Shown here piece by piece: positions 1-12,400 of a stretch of 64,000 nt of DNA (position 1 is the first letter of the stretch; each line of letters begins with the position of its first letter). The position numbers and the translations under genes were made by a program. The notes beneath the pieces are model-generated. The model made no database searches and was not told the DNA's origin. It worked only from the letters and a program-made list of their open reading frames with translations. This DNA comes from Blastomyces gilchristii SLH14081 (lineage: Eukaryota; Ascomycota; Eurotiomycetes; Onygenales; Ajellomycetaceae). The DNA lies in contig NW_003101676.1 of NCBI RefSeq assembly GCF_000003855.2, forward strand, positions 2,676,796 to 2,740,795. The letters are read 5' to 3'.

Positions 1-1824
1 CATTCACAGCTGCTGTTTTCTCTCTCATCTTTTCTGAAGCATTCTCTGAAATGCGTGAATGCAATTCATACAACAGATAGAATGATGAACACTTGAAGAC
101 TGCATACTGCTGAATTCGCGTGGCTAATAGTGTCTGACTGAGATATTCATCTCATAATCTTGTAGACTTGCTCACTAGATATTTTATCAGCATGTTGCTT
201 AAGATTTCATTCAAGTGTTTCATCTTCTCATTTATCTGTGAATGATATGGCATTATTCTACAATGTCTTGTCTGTAACTGGCTCATGAAATGCCTCACTG
301 CTTCTTCTATAAGATTCACACTGTTATCAGTTAGAATCTTATACAGTATTTCATAGTTAACATAGATCTCATTATGTAGAAACTTCATTATCATCTTCTC
401 TATCATCTCTGAAACTGCTTTTGCAACTGATCAGTCAGTAGTGTAATCAATAGCAGTGATTATTCATCAATTTTCATTTGATGTTCACAGTAATATGTCT
501 ATGAGATTCATCTCTCATTGTTTAAACAGTTATATTATACACTTCATCTAATATTACACTTTCTCACATTCTAACTCTTTCTTAGATTCTTTCACAACCT
601 GACAATTCAGACACTTGTAAGTATATGTCTAGATGTCCTCAGCCATGCTTGGCTAGTATACTCTTGATTTGAGTATACTCATGAGTTCAGGGCTTTCTAA
701 GTGACTGAATTCCTTGTGTATATGAGTCATTAAGTTGTGTCTAAATAAAGATTCTAGATAGAGAGCTTCTGTATATTCTAGATCATGATAAAGTATAACA
801 TTATTTTTCAATTTCTTCAGCTTGAAGTTCAGAAGCATCTCTTCTACTACTTTTATAAGACACTTATCATCTGACATCTTATCATTCTTTAAGTAAGAGA
901 TCATAGCATTCACTCATTCTGATTCCTTGCATTCTCTCAGTGTGTTTAACATGAACATTTCTTGTGTCTGGTTCACAGAACTCTTATTCATGAAATCAGG
1001 TCTGTGACTGATTATGTCAGATATCACAGTGTCTGATCTCTTTCAGTATTTAATATAAATATTGTACACTTGAAACTCTGAGATTCAACATGCTAAGTAT
1101 TTGAAAGGTTTTATCATTAATTATAGATAGATAAGGCTTTCATGATCTGTGATCACTGTTATCATATACTCATTGTTAATATATCTATCTCACAACATCA
1201 GCGTGTGCTTGATTACTAGCAATTTCTTTTCATACACTGAGTAATTGAGCTCAGTGTCTGATAGTTTTCTACCATCATACATCATCAGATGCAGCTTGCT
1301 GTTCTTACTCATCTGTAGAAGAGCATCTCTGATAGCTCATTCAGATGCATCTGTCTTGATGTAGAAAGGTTTATCATGATCTGATTAAATAAGCACTGAG
1401 AATGTTGTTATACATTTTCTCAGTGTGAGAAAAGTCTCTTCACACACAGTATTTCAGATAATTGAATGAAACTTCTTCTTTCACAGATTTGCATCTGTTT
1501 CTCTTAAGAGATCTGAGAGTGATGCTGATATTTGTGTAAAATCCTTGATGAATCTGCAGTAATATGAGGTCAACTCAAGAAACTGTTGTACATGATGTAT
1601 GTTTTTCAGCTGTGGTCAATTCACTATAACATTCAATTTCTTCAGAATGAGATGTATACAGTCACTACTCACTATATATTCTATGAACTTCAACTCTTCT
1701 ATTTCAAACACACACTTGATTGATTTGATATAGAGCTTATACTCTGTCAGAGTTGTAAGCACTTCATTGAGATGCTTCAGATATTCATTGTATAAGTTTG
1801 AAAAGACTAGAATGTCATTGAGAT

Positions 1825-1838
1825 ATACAAGACATGAG
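1825..1838. repeat. SINE target-site duplication, left copy
   Basis: ATACAAGACATGAG, identical to 2210-2223. Removing the SINE and one copy restores the RT reading frame (SCLVYLNDIL on the minus strand). Confidence 0.9.
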
Positions 1839-2209
1839 CCCCGGTGGCCGAATGGTTAATGCGGCCACCCGGTAGCGCCTTGGCGTGGGAAACCAGGGCG
1901 TGTGGGTTCGAAACCCGCAGGGGATACATTAAATCCGGAACCCAAGCACCTCAGGTTCCTAATAAATACAGAGGTGTACAAATCGCTTCAATAAAATTGC
2001 TCTATGTTCCTGGGCTGGGAAGTTATTATCACATGTATTTAATTGTCACTCCTTTGTATTTCCTATGTTCTTGTTATCTTGGCGTGGTCTCAACACCTGT
2101 ATTTCCTCCTGTATAACCAACACTTGGCCTGTATTTAACATCACGCAAGGACTCATCATAAGCTCCGCTTGCATATGAGTATAATGGAAGAATAATAATA
2201 ATAATAATA
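1839..2209 (+). mobile_element. tRNA-derived SINE inserted in G1 RT
   Basis: A 371-bp insertion with near-normal base composition. Its head is tRNA-like, with an A box TGGCCGAATGG (1845-1855) and a B box GGTTCGAAACC (1905-1915) in a clear T-arm (GTGGG / CCCGC). A unique body of about 265 bp follows, then an (AAT)n tail (about 2191-2209). It is flanked by perfect 14-bp direct repeats ATACAAGACATGAG. The acceptor stem pairs poorly, so it is not a working tRNA. It contains no ORF and would depend on LINE machinery for movement, as known for SINEs. It has little of the mutation that covers its host element, so it arrived after most of that decay or escaped it. Confidence 0.88.
1845..1915 (+). promoter_or_regulatory. 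Internal Pol III promoter of the SINE (A and B boxes)
   Basis: TGGCCGAATGG at 1845-1855 fits the A-box pattern TRGYNNARNNGG. GGTTCGAAACC at 1905-1915 fits the B box GGTTCGANNCC. The ~50-bp spacing suits a type-2 tRNA (Ser/Leu-like) ancestor. Confidence 0.75.
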
Positions 2210-2223
2210 ATACAAGACATGAG
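2210..2223. repeat. SINE target-site duplication, right copy
   Basis: Second perfect copy of ATACAAGACATGAG, following the AAT-repeat tail. Confidence 0.9.
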
Positions 2224-3499
2224 ATTTTATTCTGTTTATAAAGAATTGTATTCATCATCATTTGAAAGATGACAGATACATTTATCAGACTGAATGACAT
2301 TGTCAGGAATTCAAACTTCTCTTATTGTGTATTAAATACAGTTCACAGAACTGATAGTTTATCTACACAGATCTGCTAGTATTCTGAGAGAAGATTAATT
2401 TTTGATAGATATCAGGTGTTTTCAACTGTATTCAACTGTTGTTGAATTCATGACAGTGAATATTCATTCTTGATTATAAGCTTGTTAAGTGCTTGATAAT
2501 TGATACATATTCATCACTCTTCATCTGTCTTTTTCATGAATAGAACTGGAAAGTCCCATGTGCTTGATGAGGATTATATAAGACCATGTTCTAGAAGGTC
2601 TGTGATCTGATGCTTCTGTTCTTCAAGATGTGTTTGTGACAGAGAATATGCATTCTGATTGACTGATTTTGTGTCTCTCATGTCAATCTCATGTATGAAT
2701 CCTTGTTTCAGCAGCAATTTCAGTGAAAGATCTGTTCAGAAGATCTTTTCATACTTCTTCAGAAGCTTCTTCATACACTTATTCTCTCACATATTCTTTA
2801 TCTTAGTTTCCTCTGCTTCCAGGTTCTGTATAACATATAGAATGCTTTCAGATGAGGTCTTGTGAATTATTCTCTTTACTTATTAATGCATAAGCAGATT
2901 TAATTCTTCTATATCAGAGAGATGAAATGTTCTTCTCATATCAGTTGATAGAATTATATGAACCATTTTTTTTCTATCAGTCAACTGCATATGACATGTA
3001 CATCATTGAATCTGTGAATTAAATCTTTGAAATCAATTGAGTCTGAGAATAAGATTATATTTCATGTTCTGCAGCTCTCACACTCAAATATAACAAGATC
3101 ATTCTTCAAAGTATAAGAGAACTCTTACTCTTACAGGTGATATCAAATATCAGTTATCAGATAATCTTATGTATCAGAAATTCTTCACTCAGCAGACTTC
3201 TTTCAGTCTTCAGATTATATGATCATTAATATATTATGTAGAAGCTTCTGTATCTGCTAATACTTTTACAGCCATCTCTCAATTCTTATTCAAGTATCTC
3301 TTATATATTAACATTTCAGGCCTCAAGGCATTGAGATGAGTATTTACTTCATCCTTGTCTGCATCTCAGTCAGAAGCCTGCTTTCTGTTGATATTCACAG
3401 AATTCAGAGAATCATCTAACACAGACATCTCTTTCACTTTAAAGACTTTTCATAGAATATTAGCAAGTGTCTCTGAGCTCACTGATTCTGCTAGTTTTT

Positions 3500-5174
3500 T
3501 GACTCTCTTGCTTCTCTTGACTGTGTATGCTGAGTGTAATCTTTTGTATCATGATTTTAATATCTGCAGTTGAAGCAAGCTCAATACTCACAACATCAAG
3601 GTTTTCACTCAGAGAATTTCTTTTTCAGAGAATTCAGTGCTTTAGTGATGATATTCAGATCTAGATTCATCATATCTGAGTGTGTGACTTGTGTCATAGA
3701 AGTCTGATTATTCATTCTTCACTGAGACATACTCAATTACAGTATTTTCTATCACAATTGACTCACTTGTTTCTGTATGATGAGAATATTATATGCTTTC
3801 TTCACTGTGTTTGACTGTGAGGTTAAGCATTTTCATTCTACTCTCAACTCAGATATAAGATCATAAATAAAGATTTATAAATAGAAAGATATTGAAAGCT
3901 CTTCATTCAACACAAGATAGTGTAAGCTGAAGTGTGTGAAGTATAATATAAGATCACTTACTTATCTACACTCAGTGAAGTGTTTATAACACTTATCTCA
4001 CATATTCACTTTCTCAAAGTGATGCAAGATTCATTTGAAAAACTCATTTCATATTCATGAAAATGAATATCACTCTGAGTCTGTGAGATTCATCTTTTCA
4101 TCAGTTATTCATAATAACTTTGCTTTTTCATGTAGAAACACAGTAGATCTTAAGACTTGTTGAAATTCTATTAACTATCTGTCTGTGAGTTCACATTCAA
4201 TCTGATAATATAATTGCATCTGACTTAGCCAGCTGATTACAGCATCATTTTTTCAGTCATCATTGAAGCTTGATAACTTCAGCAGATCTCTTAGCTTGAT
4301 ATATTTCATACTCAGATTCTCATACTGTGCAGTGATCTTCAATGATGTATACACTTCTGAAAAGATCATGAACAATTATAATAAGATCTTCAGATTCAGC
4401 ATAGTTATCTGTCTGTATAAACATTCAATCTTCTGCTGCAGATCTAAGATCTGGTTTTCTCTATTCTTATTAATAATAATGATTGTGTCAGCAAAGCTCT
4501 TCATAGTGAATGCTTGATCTGCAGTGAATGTCAATTATTATTTAACTTCTGTCTTGATCTGCTACTGTGTACACAAGGCCTTGATCTCATTTAGAATTCT
4601 CATATATATACAGAGCTTCAATTTCAGTTCAGCAGTTTCAGCTGCTTTTCTTACTGCTTTGAGTAAATTCTCTGAGAGATTCTGCATATCTTCCAGTTCA
4701 GATAGCAGAGAAGAGTGTTGTTTGTATTAACTAGAGAAGATATTCATTTCAGTGATTTCTCATTGATTGTACAATGTCTATTATTATATCACTGTATCAT
4801 TATATTACTATATTGTTATATTGCTATATTGTTATATGATTTCTGTTATCATCATACGACTTCAGTGATAGCCATCCCTCTCTTTTTATTCTTCTTTTAA
4901 GTAGGGAGCAGACTTCTTTGAATCTGATTCACTGCTCTCATTCCCTTTCTCACACCTCATCTGTTTGTGTCTCATACATGGCATTCATCTGAGTGTGGAG
5001 TTTTTTCCTCAACAAGTGAAGCAGTATCAATCAGATGCTCTTTCACTCACTGCTCTTTATACACTATCTTTTGAGGTGTTCTAGAACCACACTGACATGA
5101 TAACTATGAATCACTTTGTAGATAGAATTATCACACCCTGAAGAAGTCTGCACTTCTCACTGATTTTTAGACAT
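3500..5174 (-). pseudogene. G1 gag relic
   Basis: Minus-strand frame that may begin at ATG 5174 and decays through many stops. Near its end (3577-3536) is a nucleocapsid-type zinc knuckle with Cys-X2-Cys-X4-His spacing. The fourth ligand, expected Cys, reads Tyr (TAC), a G-to-A type change. The region 4775-4835 is a run of ATATAR-like short repeats. Limits are approximate because no open frame remains. Role by family: nucleocapsid/capsid precursor. Confidence 0.6.
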
Positions 5175-5209
5175 GCTATCAGATGTAATTCAAAGGTTGC
5201 TTGAGTCAG

Positions 5210-5370
5210 TGTATGATTACAGGCGTACGCCGGCTTCTTATATATTATACACTAAATTAATTAGCAGCCGCTATGGCCCCTTTACACTCATAAGCAAGTT
5301 CAGAAGCGGCTGTGTTATTATCCGACAGTTGTACGTTCTTCCGAACCACCGTACGTTCTTCCGAACCACA
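5210..5370 (-). repeat. Candidate 5' LTR of G1
   Basis: A 161-bp stretch of near-normal GC inside AT-rich DNA that, on the minus strand, starts TGTGGTTCGGAAG and ends ATCATACA (TG..CA). Its 5' end carries a tandem 20-bp unit (5331-5350 and 5351-5370, one mismatch). It sits immediately upstream of the G1 leader and gag. The partner LTR would lie left of the window, so pairing cannot be tested here. Confidence 0.5.
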
Positions 5371-5699
5371 AAATTATGTTCACAGCTCTGTTTTTATTTT
5401 CTTATTTTTTTTTAACTTTAATAAGAGTATGATTTCTTCTTCTCTTTGCATACACTGTGAACTGTTCATCTCAGTAGAAACTCATTATCTTATAGACTAG
5501 AGTTTGTAAATGACAGTGTTAATATCTTTATTATAATCAGATTCTTAGTGAAGACTGCATCATTCTGACTTGTCAGAATTCATAGTATAAAAGTCATGTC
5601 TCAGCTTCTGCAGATATCTTATCTGCTCAGATAATTCTTAAGTGAACTTATTCATTTTATTAGAATACTCTTATCACTGAATCTTGAATCAGAGCTCAC

Positions 5700-7892
5700 A
5701 ATCTCACTTCTCTGAGTTAATAATTTCTTTAACCTGATATTCTCTTTCACTCTCTAGTGCTTTGTGAACAGAGTGATGAGTCACAGAGTTCTCTTTTAAG
5801 AATTCCTTATATTCACAGAGTAAAGAGACATGAAAAACATTATATATCTATAACTCAGATAACAGTTTCAATCTGTAAAACTGTAAGCTAACTTTCTTCA
5901 TAATCTTACAAGACTCTGTCTGTAAGAGATTCAGTTTCTTACTAGATCTCTGCATAATAATATTTTCTAAACTCAGTCAGACTCTATCATCTTTCTTAAA
6001 ACTCTTTATAATATACTTGAAGTTATAGTATCTCTTCTAATACTCTTGAGTCTTTCTCAAGAATTTGTAAGCTTTCTTCTGAATCTTCTGAATTCTCTCA
6101 GCTTATTCATGAGTATTATCACACTCTATAGTGTACTCTCACAGATTTATCAACATTATCTGTGAATGAGTCTTAGTGAGTATCTCAAAGAGAATTTTAT
6201 CTGTACTGATATGCTTTGAGTTATTATATACACACTTCATAAGTAATAATCAATGTATTCAGTTATTCTGATTGTAATTAATAAAGTATCACAGATACTG
6301 TTTTAATATACTCATCAGATATTCTATCTGATCATCTATCTATTAATAAAAAGTTATGCTTAGATCTCATGAAATCTTCAGTATAGTTATCAGATCAGAT
6401 TAGAACTTTTCTACAAAAATTGATTCTCTATCTGAGATAATATTCACAGATAATTCATACAACTGAATCACATTACAGATGAAGATATAAGTTAAATTCT
6501 TTAACTTCAAGTTCTTGCAGATGAGTATAAAGTGTGTTATCTTGATAAAGTAATTCACTATCATTAGTACACTGTCAAAGCAGACATTATATATGTTCTT
6601 ACTTTCAGAGAGACTTACAAGAGCATTCATTTCTAACTATTCTCAAGATTTTCATGAAATGAGTAGAGAAGTAAGTTCTTTATATAATCTGAACTACACT
6701 ATCTACAAACTCTGATAAACAGTATAAGAATTCACTATCTTCTTCATAAGTTCCCACATCTTCAGTCAGAAGTATTTTCTTATAAGTAACTTATGAGTTT
6801 TAGTATCTGTAAAATGATCTGTTAGAGAAGAGTCATGATATCTTTTAATAAGTTCTATGCATAGAAACTCATTCATAAGTATATAAATTCAGCTCTCTCT
6901 TCACAAGAGATTATTTAAGTCTCTTTAACTCTTTATTTTTGCAGGATTGATCCCTGCTGTAAGCAGTTTTTAAATATACTGAGTGTATTCATTCTTCAGT
7001 TGCAGTTCAGACAATCTGAATAGAAGATCTTGTAAAGACTTATACTCTGTTTTCTCTTATATTAGATCTTCTGCAGTACTTCTCAAAGCCTGCAAACTCT
7101 TCAGATTATAGATACTCTCTTCAAGAATTCTTACAGAGATTTTCAGAGTGTTAACTCTCAGTGTTATAGAAAGTAGTTATACAGACTTCTTTTCTCTCTC
7201 TCTCTTCTTCTCTTATAGAGAATTAAGAGACTCTTCAGTCAATCTTTTTACAACACTCAGTCTGAGCATTCTGTAAAGCTTTTCTATCTTCTCTAGTCTC
7301 TCTGTATCTGTTGCTCTGATCTTCTTAATATAGTCTGATCTGTGAGAGAGTCTGTTCACTGAGTTCTTAGTTCTCTTGATATATTCTATCTTGAATCAGA
7401 AATCACTCAGTCTCTGAGCTCAGTAAATCTACTGCTACAAGAGTTTCTTAATTGAAGTAAACTATTATAAGCTATTATAATCAGTTCTAACAGTAATCAC
7501 TGTTACAAGGCTCTTAAAGTAGTGATATCAGTGATGAAAGAATTTCACTATTATAAGAAGCTTCTGATTATAAATATCATAGTTGATCTCTGCAGATTAT
7601 ATCTTCTATGAGAAAAAAATCACTGAAACTCAGTTCTCATTTAACTGTAGTTATGAGACTATTTCTGAAATTGTAAAGAAGAAGACATCTATCTCTAATC
7701 TAATTAAGAGTAAGAAATTAAAGTGAAATAGCATCACTGTATCTGTGAATATCTATTTTAATCTTGTAAAGACTCTGTGAGCTTCTAAAATAAGAAAGTT
7801 TTCACAGCTCTCTCTTCTTAATAATCTTTTTATTCTCTATTTATAAAATGACTTCTTCTTATTTTCACTCTTCAGCATATCTGTAAGAGTCA
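5700..7892 (-). pseudogene. G2 pol relic, downstream half (RNase H, integrase)
   Basis: Continues the RT thumb of the upstream half. The 6400-6630 minus frame is an integrase core fragment: SILV/VDRF-like residues are visible as DSVLMIVNYFIK, followed by NIISDRESIF (family: SDRG). The sequence below ~6200 is too decayed to call a chromodomain. A sampled 120 bp (5581-5700) has 23 C residues, none followed by C or G. Confidence 0.65.
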
Positions 7893-7897
7893 AGAAG

Positions 7898-8441
7898 TGT
7901 CACGCCCCTGACCGCGCCAAGGCTCCGCTACGGTTTCACACGGCTCATTGCTTCTATGCGGATGATTCCATCTATCCCGCAGGCCGTCCGAACCGGTTTC
8001 CAACCACTCTATGACATCATTCAAATATATCATAGAAAGATCCGATTGATGAATATGAGAACCTCACTTCTATACAAGATCAGCAGATTACTCTTTCTTA
8101 GCAGTGAGATGCTGCTGAGGTATTACTCCAGCTATTCTCACTTATGAAATGAGAGAAAAGTATCTGCTCATTGTCTATATAGAATAGCTAGATGCTGGCT
8201 TCTCATCAAAGAAGTCAGTGATTCATTTTTCTTCTACTGAAAGATATACAAGAGTTACTGCATGTCTCATACAATCTTCTTAGTATACTAAGTATCATAT
8301 CTGTGATATTCTCACAATAACTCTGTAGCCTACAAGCTCACTATTCAAGTAAGATAGTCAAGCTCACTTATACAGCTTCTCAAACAACTATCTCTATATA
8401 ACACTGCTGACTAGTCACTGCTTTGATTCTATTATATTACA
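7898..8441 (+). repeat. A1 5' LTR
   Basis: 544 bp, starting TGTCACGCCCC and ending ACAttaca-like (TG..CA). The first ~110 bp are GC-rich and nearly unmutated, while the aligned part of the 3' LTR is heavily changed. In the first 76 aligned positions I count 30 differences, all transitions. Confidence 0.9.
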
Positions 8442-8498
8442 ATTCAAATCACTTTATCTGATTATAAGTTTGAATCAGTCAAGCTTTAACAGACTGAT

Positions 8499-9450
8499 AT
8501 GACCTCACACATCTGCACTGAAACTGACCTGATTCTACTCTCTGAGGGAAACACTACATCATTTCCTAGAGTGTGTACATCTCTACTCTGACAGAAATCT
8601 GAGATTTCTGAACTCACTGCACATTTTGACATGAGCTCTTCAATTATTCTGTCATCACCGCGGCCTCTATACACCTACATCTATCATGGAGATAGAGAGA
8701 TTAAAATTGAAGATTCTCTGAGATATAAGAAAAACATCTTGTCTGAATTTCACAGCTTTATCTGTACTCTTGAACAGAAATTCCACCTTAATCTGAGCTA
8801 GTATAATACTCATGAGATATGAGTAATATACATTATCAATCTTCTTGAAGACATCTCTACAACTACTTAAGTCATTAAGAAGAGAGAGCTTGAGTGTATC
8901 AATACTGTCATAACTTAGAAAGAATTCAAGAACTTTCTACTGAATCAAATCAAAGATTACTGCAATCACAGCTTCACAGTGATACAGCAGTTCAACTCAT
9001 TATATTAATAAAATAATGAGAATTCTTTCAATTTCAACACAAGATTTGAAGAATATTGAGAGAAATTGACTGATAATTTAAATTAATTAAAAACACAGCT
9101 TTATCTTATGAAGCTGACTCATAAGATGCAGATAATGATATTATAATATCAGAGTTTATCAATTAATCACACTGAGCTTGTCAACCTGACTTCTCAGATC
9201 TATTTGAATAATCAATTCTCTGAGAAAAAGATTAACAAGATCTCTTCTAAATAATCAATAACAGAATCTAAACAGTGCTGTGATAGCTTCAGTGTAGAGA
9301 AAGTAAAGAAGAATTTCAAGTATTCTGATTCTTCACTCACTGTGAAGAAATATTAAACAAGATTTAATAAAGATCTCTGTTTCAACTGTGAAGCTGATGA
9401 ACACTATATTAGTGATTATAAGAAGTCAAAGAAGAGACAAAACTGAGAAG
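8499..9450 (+). pseudogene. A1 gag relic
   Basis: Begins at ATG 8499, 58 bp after the 5' LTR, and stays in one frame for about 317 codons apart from TGA/TAA/TAG stops at decayed codons. The end (9378-9420) has a zinc knuckle Cys-X2-Cys-X4-His-X4-Tyr, with the fourth Cys replaced by Tyr. Family role: RNA packaging and particle assembly. Confidence 0.7.
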
Positions 9451-9479
9451 ATATCTTCTTAAAGTTAACTTCTCTTCTG

Positions 9480-12400
9480 ACAAATGCATCTGCAGAAGAT
9501 AAAGAAGAGAAAGAAATGAAGAATTGATAATTCTCATATCTCTGAGTTCATGTTATAATCACAATATATACTCTGAATGAGAAGATATCAGTGAGATATC
9601 TACTCAACTTCAGAGTAGATATTAACTTCATATTCTATTTCTTTTCTTTAATGAAGAATTGAAAGAAGATAGACTTGTCAGATCATATAAAATTTACTGA
9701 TGAAATAAAATATCATTATTTTAACATAATTCAAGTGAAGTGTGTGATCACAGACTTAGAAGAAATCTTCAAGAAGAGCAGTCTGCTTCTTCACACAGTT
9801 AATATTATAGATGAGGACATCATTCTAGATCTCTCATAATTGAGAGAAAATAATTCTCTCATTAACTGAGTCACTCAGATGTGATAGTATCATCTCACTA
9901 ATGAAGAGACAGTGATAGAGAAATCTGAAGAGTTTCATCAGAAGAATCTTGAGAAAAAGATAGAGTCAATATACTGTGTAGCAGATGATTGAGACTTGAG
10001 AATAGATGAAGAAGTTATCACTCTCACTGCAAGATTAGCAGCAGTATCTGTCATTGAAGACAGATATACATAATGTCTCTTTACAGATTATAAAAATATC
10101 TTTTTAGAAAGAAAAGTAGCAAAGTTTTCTGATATTAAGATATAATATAAGATTTATCTTGAAGACAGTGTAACAGTGCTGTACAGATCTCTTTATAACT
10201 TATCTGTAAAGAAATTGAATGTTCTACACAAATATCTTGAAGAAGTGCAATCAAAGAACTGAATACACTTATTAAAGAGTCTGACAGAGACATCTATACT
10301 CTTTATACTCAAGAAGAATGATAGACTACATCTATGCATAGACTACAGAGATCTCAATAAGATGACAGTTAAGAATTACTATTCATTACTGTTAATTAAC
10401 AAGATGATCAATTGATTATCTGAAGCAAAGATGTTCTCAAAGATTAATATACAGAATGTCTATCATAGAATCAGAGTTAATGAAGACAATATTTGAAAAA
10501 CAGCTTTTTGTACCAAGTATAGCAATTTTAAATATCTTGTTTTACCTTTTAATCTTTGTAATGCTTCAGCCATCTTTCAGACCTATATAAATAAGACACT
10601 GCAGGGCCTTGTCAATGTCTCCTGTATAGTATATCTGAATGATATTCTAATCTTCTTGAAATCAGAGAAAGAACATGATATCCATGTTCAAGAAGTGTTG
10701 AGTCACTTGAGACAGTATTAACTCTATGCAAACACTGAAAAATGCTTATTCTACATGCAGGAGATTGATTTCTTAGATTATGTTATTAAGATGAACAGCA
10801 TTTCAATGAACAGGAGCTAAGTCTTCATCATTGAGAACTGGCTGGTGCTGCAGACATATTACAAGATGCAGATGTTTCTAGAATTTATAAATTTCTACAG
10901 ATGATTCATCTATATATATTCACAGATTACTGTTTCTCTTACAGATCTGTTAAAGAGAAGTGTGAAAGACAGGAAAATGAGATCATTTACTCTCACTCAA
11001 GACACTGTACAGATGTTTGCAGAATTGAAACAAGCTTTTACAGATGTTATAATACTGAATCACTTTAACTCTGATTTACTCAGTCAGTGTGAGACTGATG
11101 CATTCAGAAATGAAATCTGTGAAATCTTTTCACAGTTGACACTGAAGATCTTTTAATGTTGAAAGAATCAGAGAATAATTATCTCTGAGAATACAGATAA
11201 TAAATTATCTGTAAGAGAAGACTTTTTCACAGAGTCTATAAGACACTGTGAATAAAGATCAGTGATCTTCTTCTTCAAGAAGTTATCACTCATATAGAGA
11301 AGGTATGATACTCATGATCAGAAGATGTTAGTAATTGTCAAATTCTTTAAGATCTGATAACATTATTTTCAGAGTAGTAAGTACTCAGTGTAAGATCTCA
11401 CTAATTATGTAAATCTGTATTACTTCTTGACAATAAAGAGCTTGACAGAATATCAAACCAGATGAGCAGAGCTGCTTTCAGAGTATGATTTTTATATTCA
11501 ATATCATTCAGATTAGCTTAATCTCACTGACATGCTGTCTAAACAGCTTAATTATAATATCATTAATGTAGAGAAGAATTCTATAAAAAAACCTCTATTA
11601 TCACTGCAGAAGAAGCTGGCTGCAGAGAATTGAGATTCTCTGAAGCTTGAAAACAGCACTGATAAGACAGCTGCATGACTCAGTATAGAAGATGAAAGAA
11701 AACTCAGATTCTCACAGAGAACTGATACTAAAGATCATGAGCTTCTCATATCATGTCTTACAATTATTAAATTAATAAAGAATGAAATAATCTACAATCT
11801 TTCAATCTGACTACTTTTGAAATTTATTAATAAGTTATAGAAGAGAGATGTCTCTACTGTAGCTTGAATTCAGAAGTTAAAGAAGAAAGAATCTGATTTA
11901 AACTTGAAAGAGACAGACTCTGAGCAGAGCAGTACTGCTAAGAAATCAAGTCACTGATAACTAGAAGAATATGAACTTCTACTGCTGAATGATTCAGTCT
12001 TTGTCTCTTATAGTAGAGTGATGTATCAGAAGTTATTAAGAATTCATTATAATGATTCTCATATAGAACACTTCAGGTTAGAGAAGACTGAGAAGCTTCT
12101 AAAATATAAATATATTTAAGACAAGCTTCAGACAGATGTCAAAGAGTATATTAAGACTTATAATATCTATCAAAGAATAAAGATTCTGTAGTATAAGTAA
12201 TATAATAAGTTAATATCACTATCTGTCTCAAAGAGCTTATAATAGAATCTATTAATGAATTTCATAGTTGATCTACTGAAGTTGATAAAAGTCAAAGAAT
12301 ATGACTTAATTTTAATTATTATTGATTACTTTATAAAGATGATTAGATATATTTCTACTTATAAAAAGATTAAAGTCTCTGAATTGACTGACCTGTTTTT

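Larger units (their letters stand above)
1..3400 (-). pseudogene. G1 pol relic (RT, RNase H, integrase)
   Basis: Recognisable blocks on the minus strand are RT with FPVLFMKK followed by the CxxYxxLN region (near 2530-2480); the TMSF..TNASVIFQ-like block (near 2290-2240); the active-site segment VYLNDIL (near 1832-1812), where the family has YLDD; and the thumb motif ending YYCRFIKDF (near 1550). RNase H has TDASE and a YEKKLLVIKH segment. The integrase zinc domain (652-913 frame) has a HIHKEFSH segment. A 255-bp frame at 152-406 matches the integrase core tail. A SINE interrupts RT at 1839-2209. Stops replace Trp and Arg codons, so it cannot be expressed. Confidence 0.85.
1..5370 (-). mobile_element. 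Gypsy relic G1, 3' end beyond window
   Basis: Degenerate Ty3/Gypsy LTR retrotransposon read on the minus strand. In order from high to low coordinate come a candidate 5' LTR (5210-5370), gag with a CCHC knuckle (3536-3577), reverse transcriptase (about 2640-1390, split by a SINE), RNase H (about 1390-950) and integrase (about 950-1). The integrase is cut by the left window edge, so the 3' LTR is not seen. The whole body is AT-rich with frequent TGA and TAA stops where the family has Trp, Arg or Gln, as expected of RIP-like C-to-T decay. It is not functional. The domain order supports Gypsy rather than Copia. Confidence 0.85.

Noticed and set aside
1839..1923. Functional tRNA gene
   Set aside because: A and B boxes and T-arm are present, but the acceptor stem mispairs and the sequence continues into a body, AAT tail and target duplications, so it is a SINE head.
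1844..2116. 90-codon ORF over the SINE
   Set aside because: It lies wholly in the SINE, reads through the tRNA-like head and has no protein features.
4775..4835. CRISPR-like short repeats
   Set aside because: Simple ATATAR microsatellite in a gag relic, with no spacers; CRISPR is not expected in a fungal nucleus.
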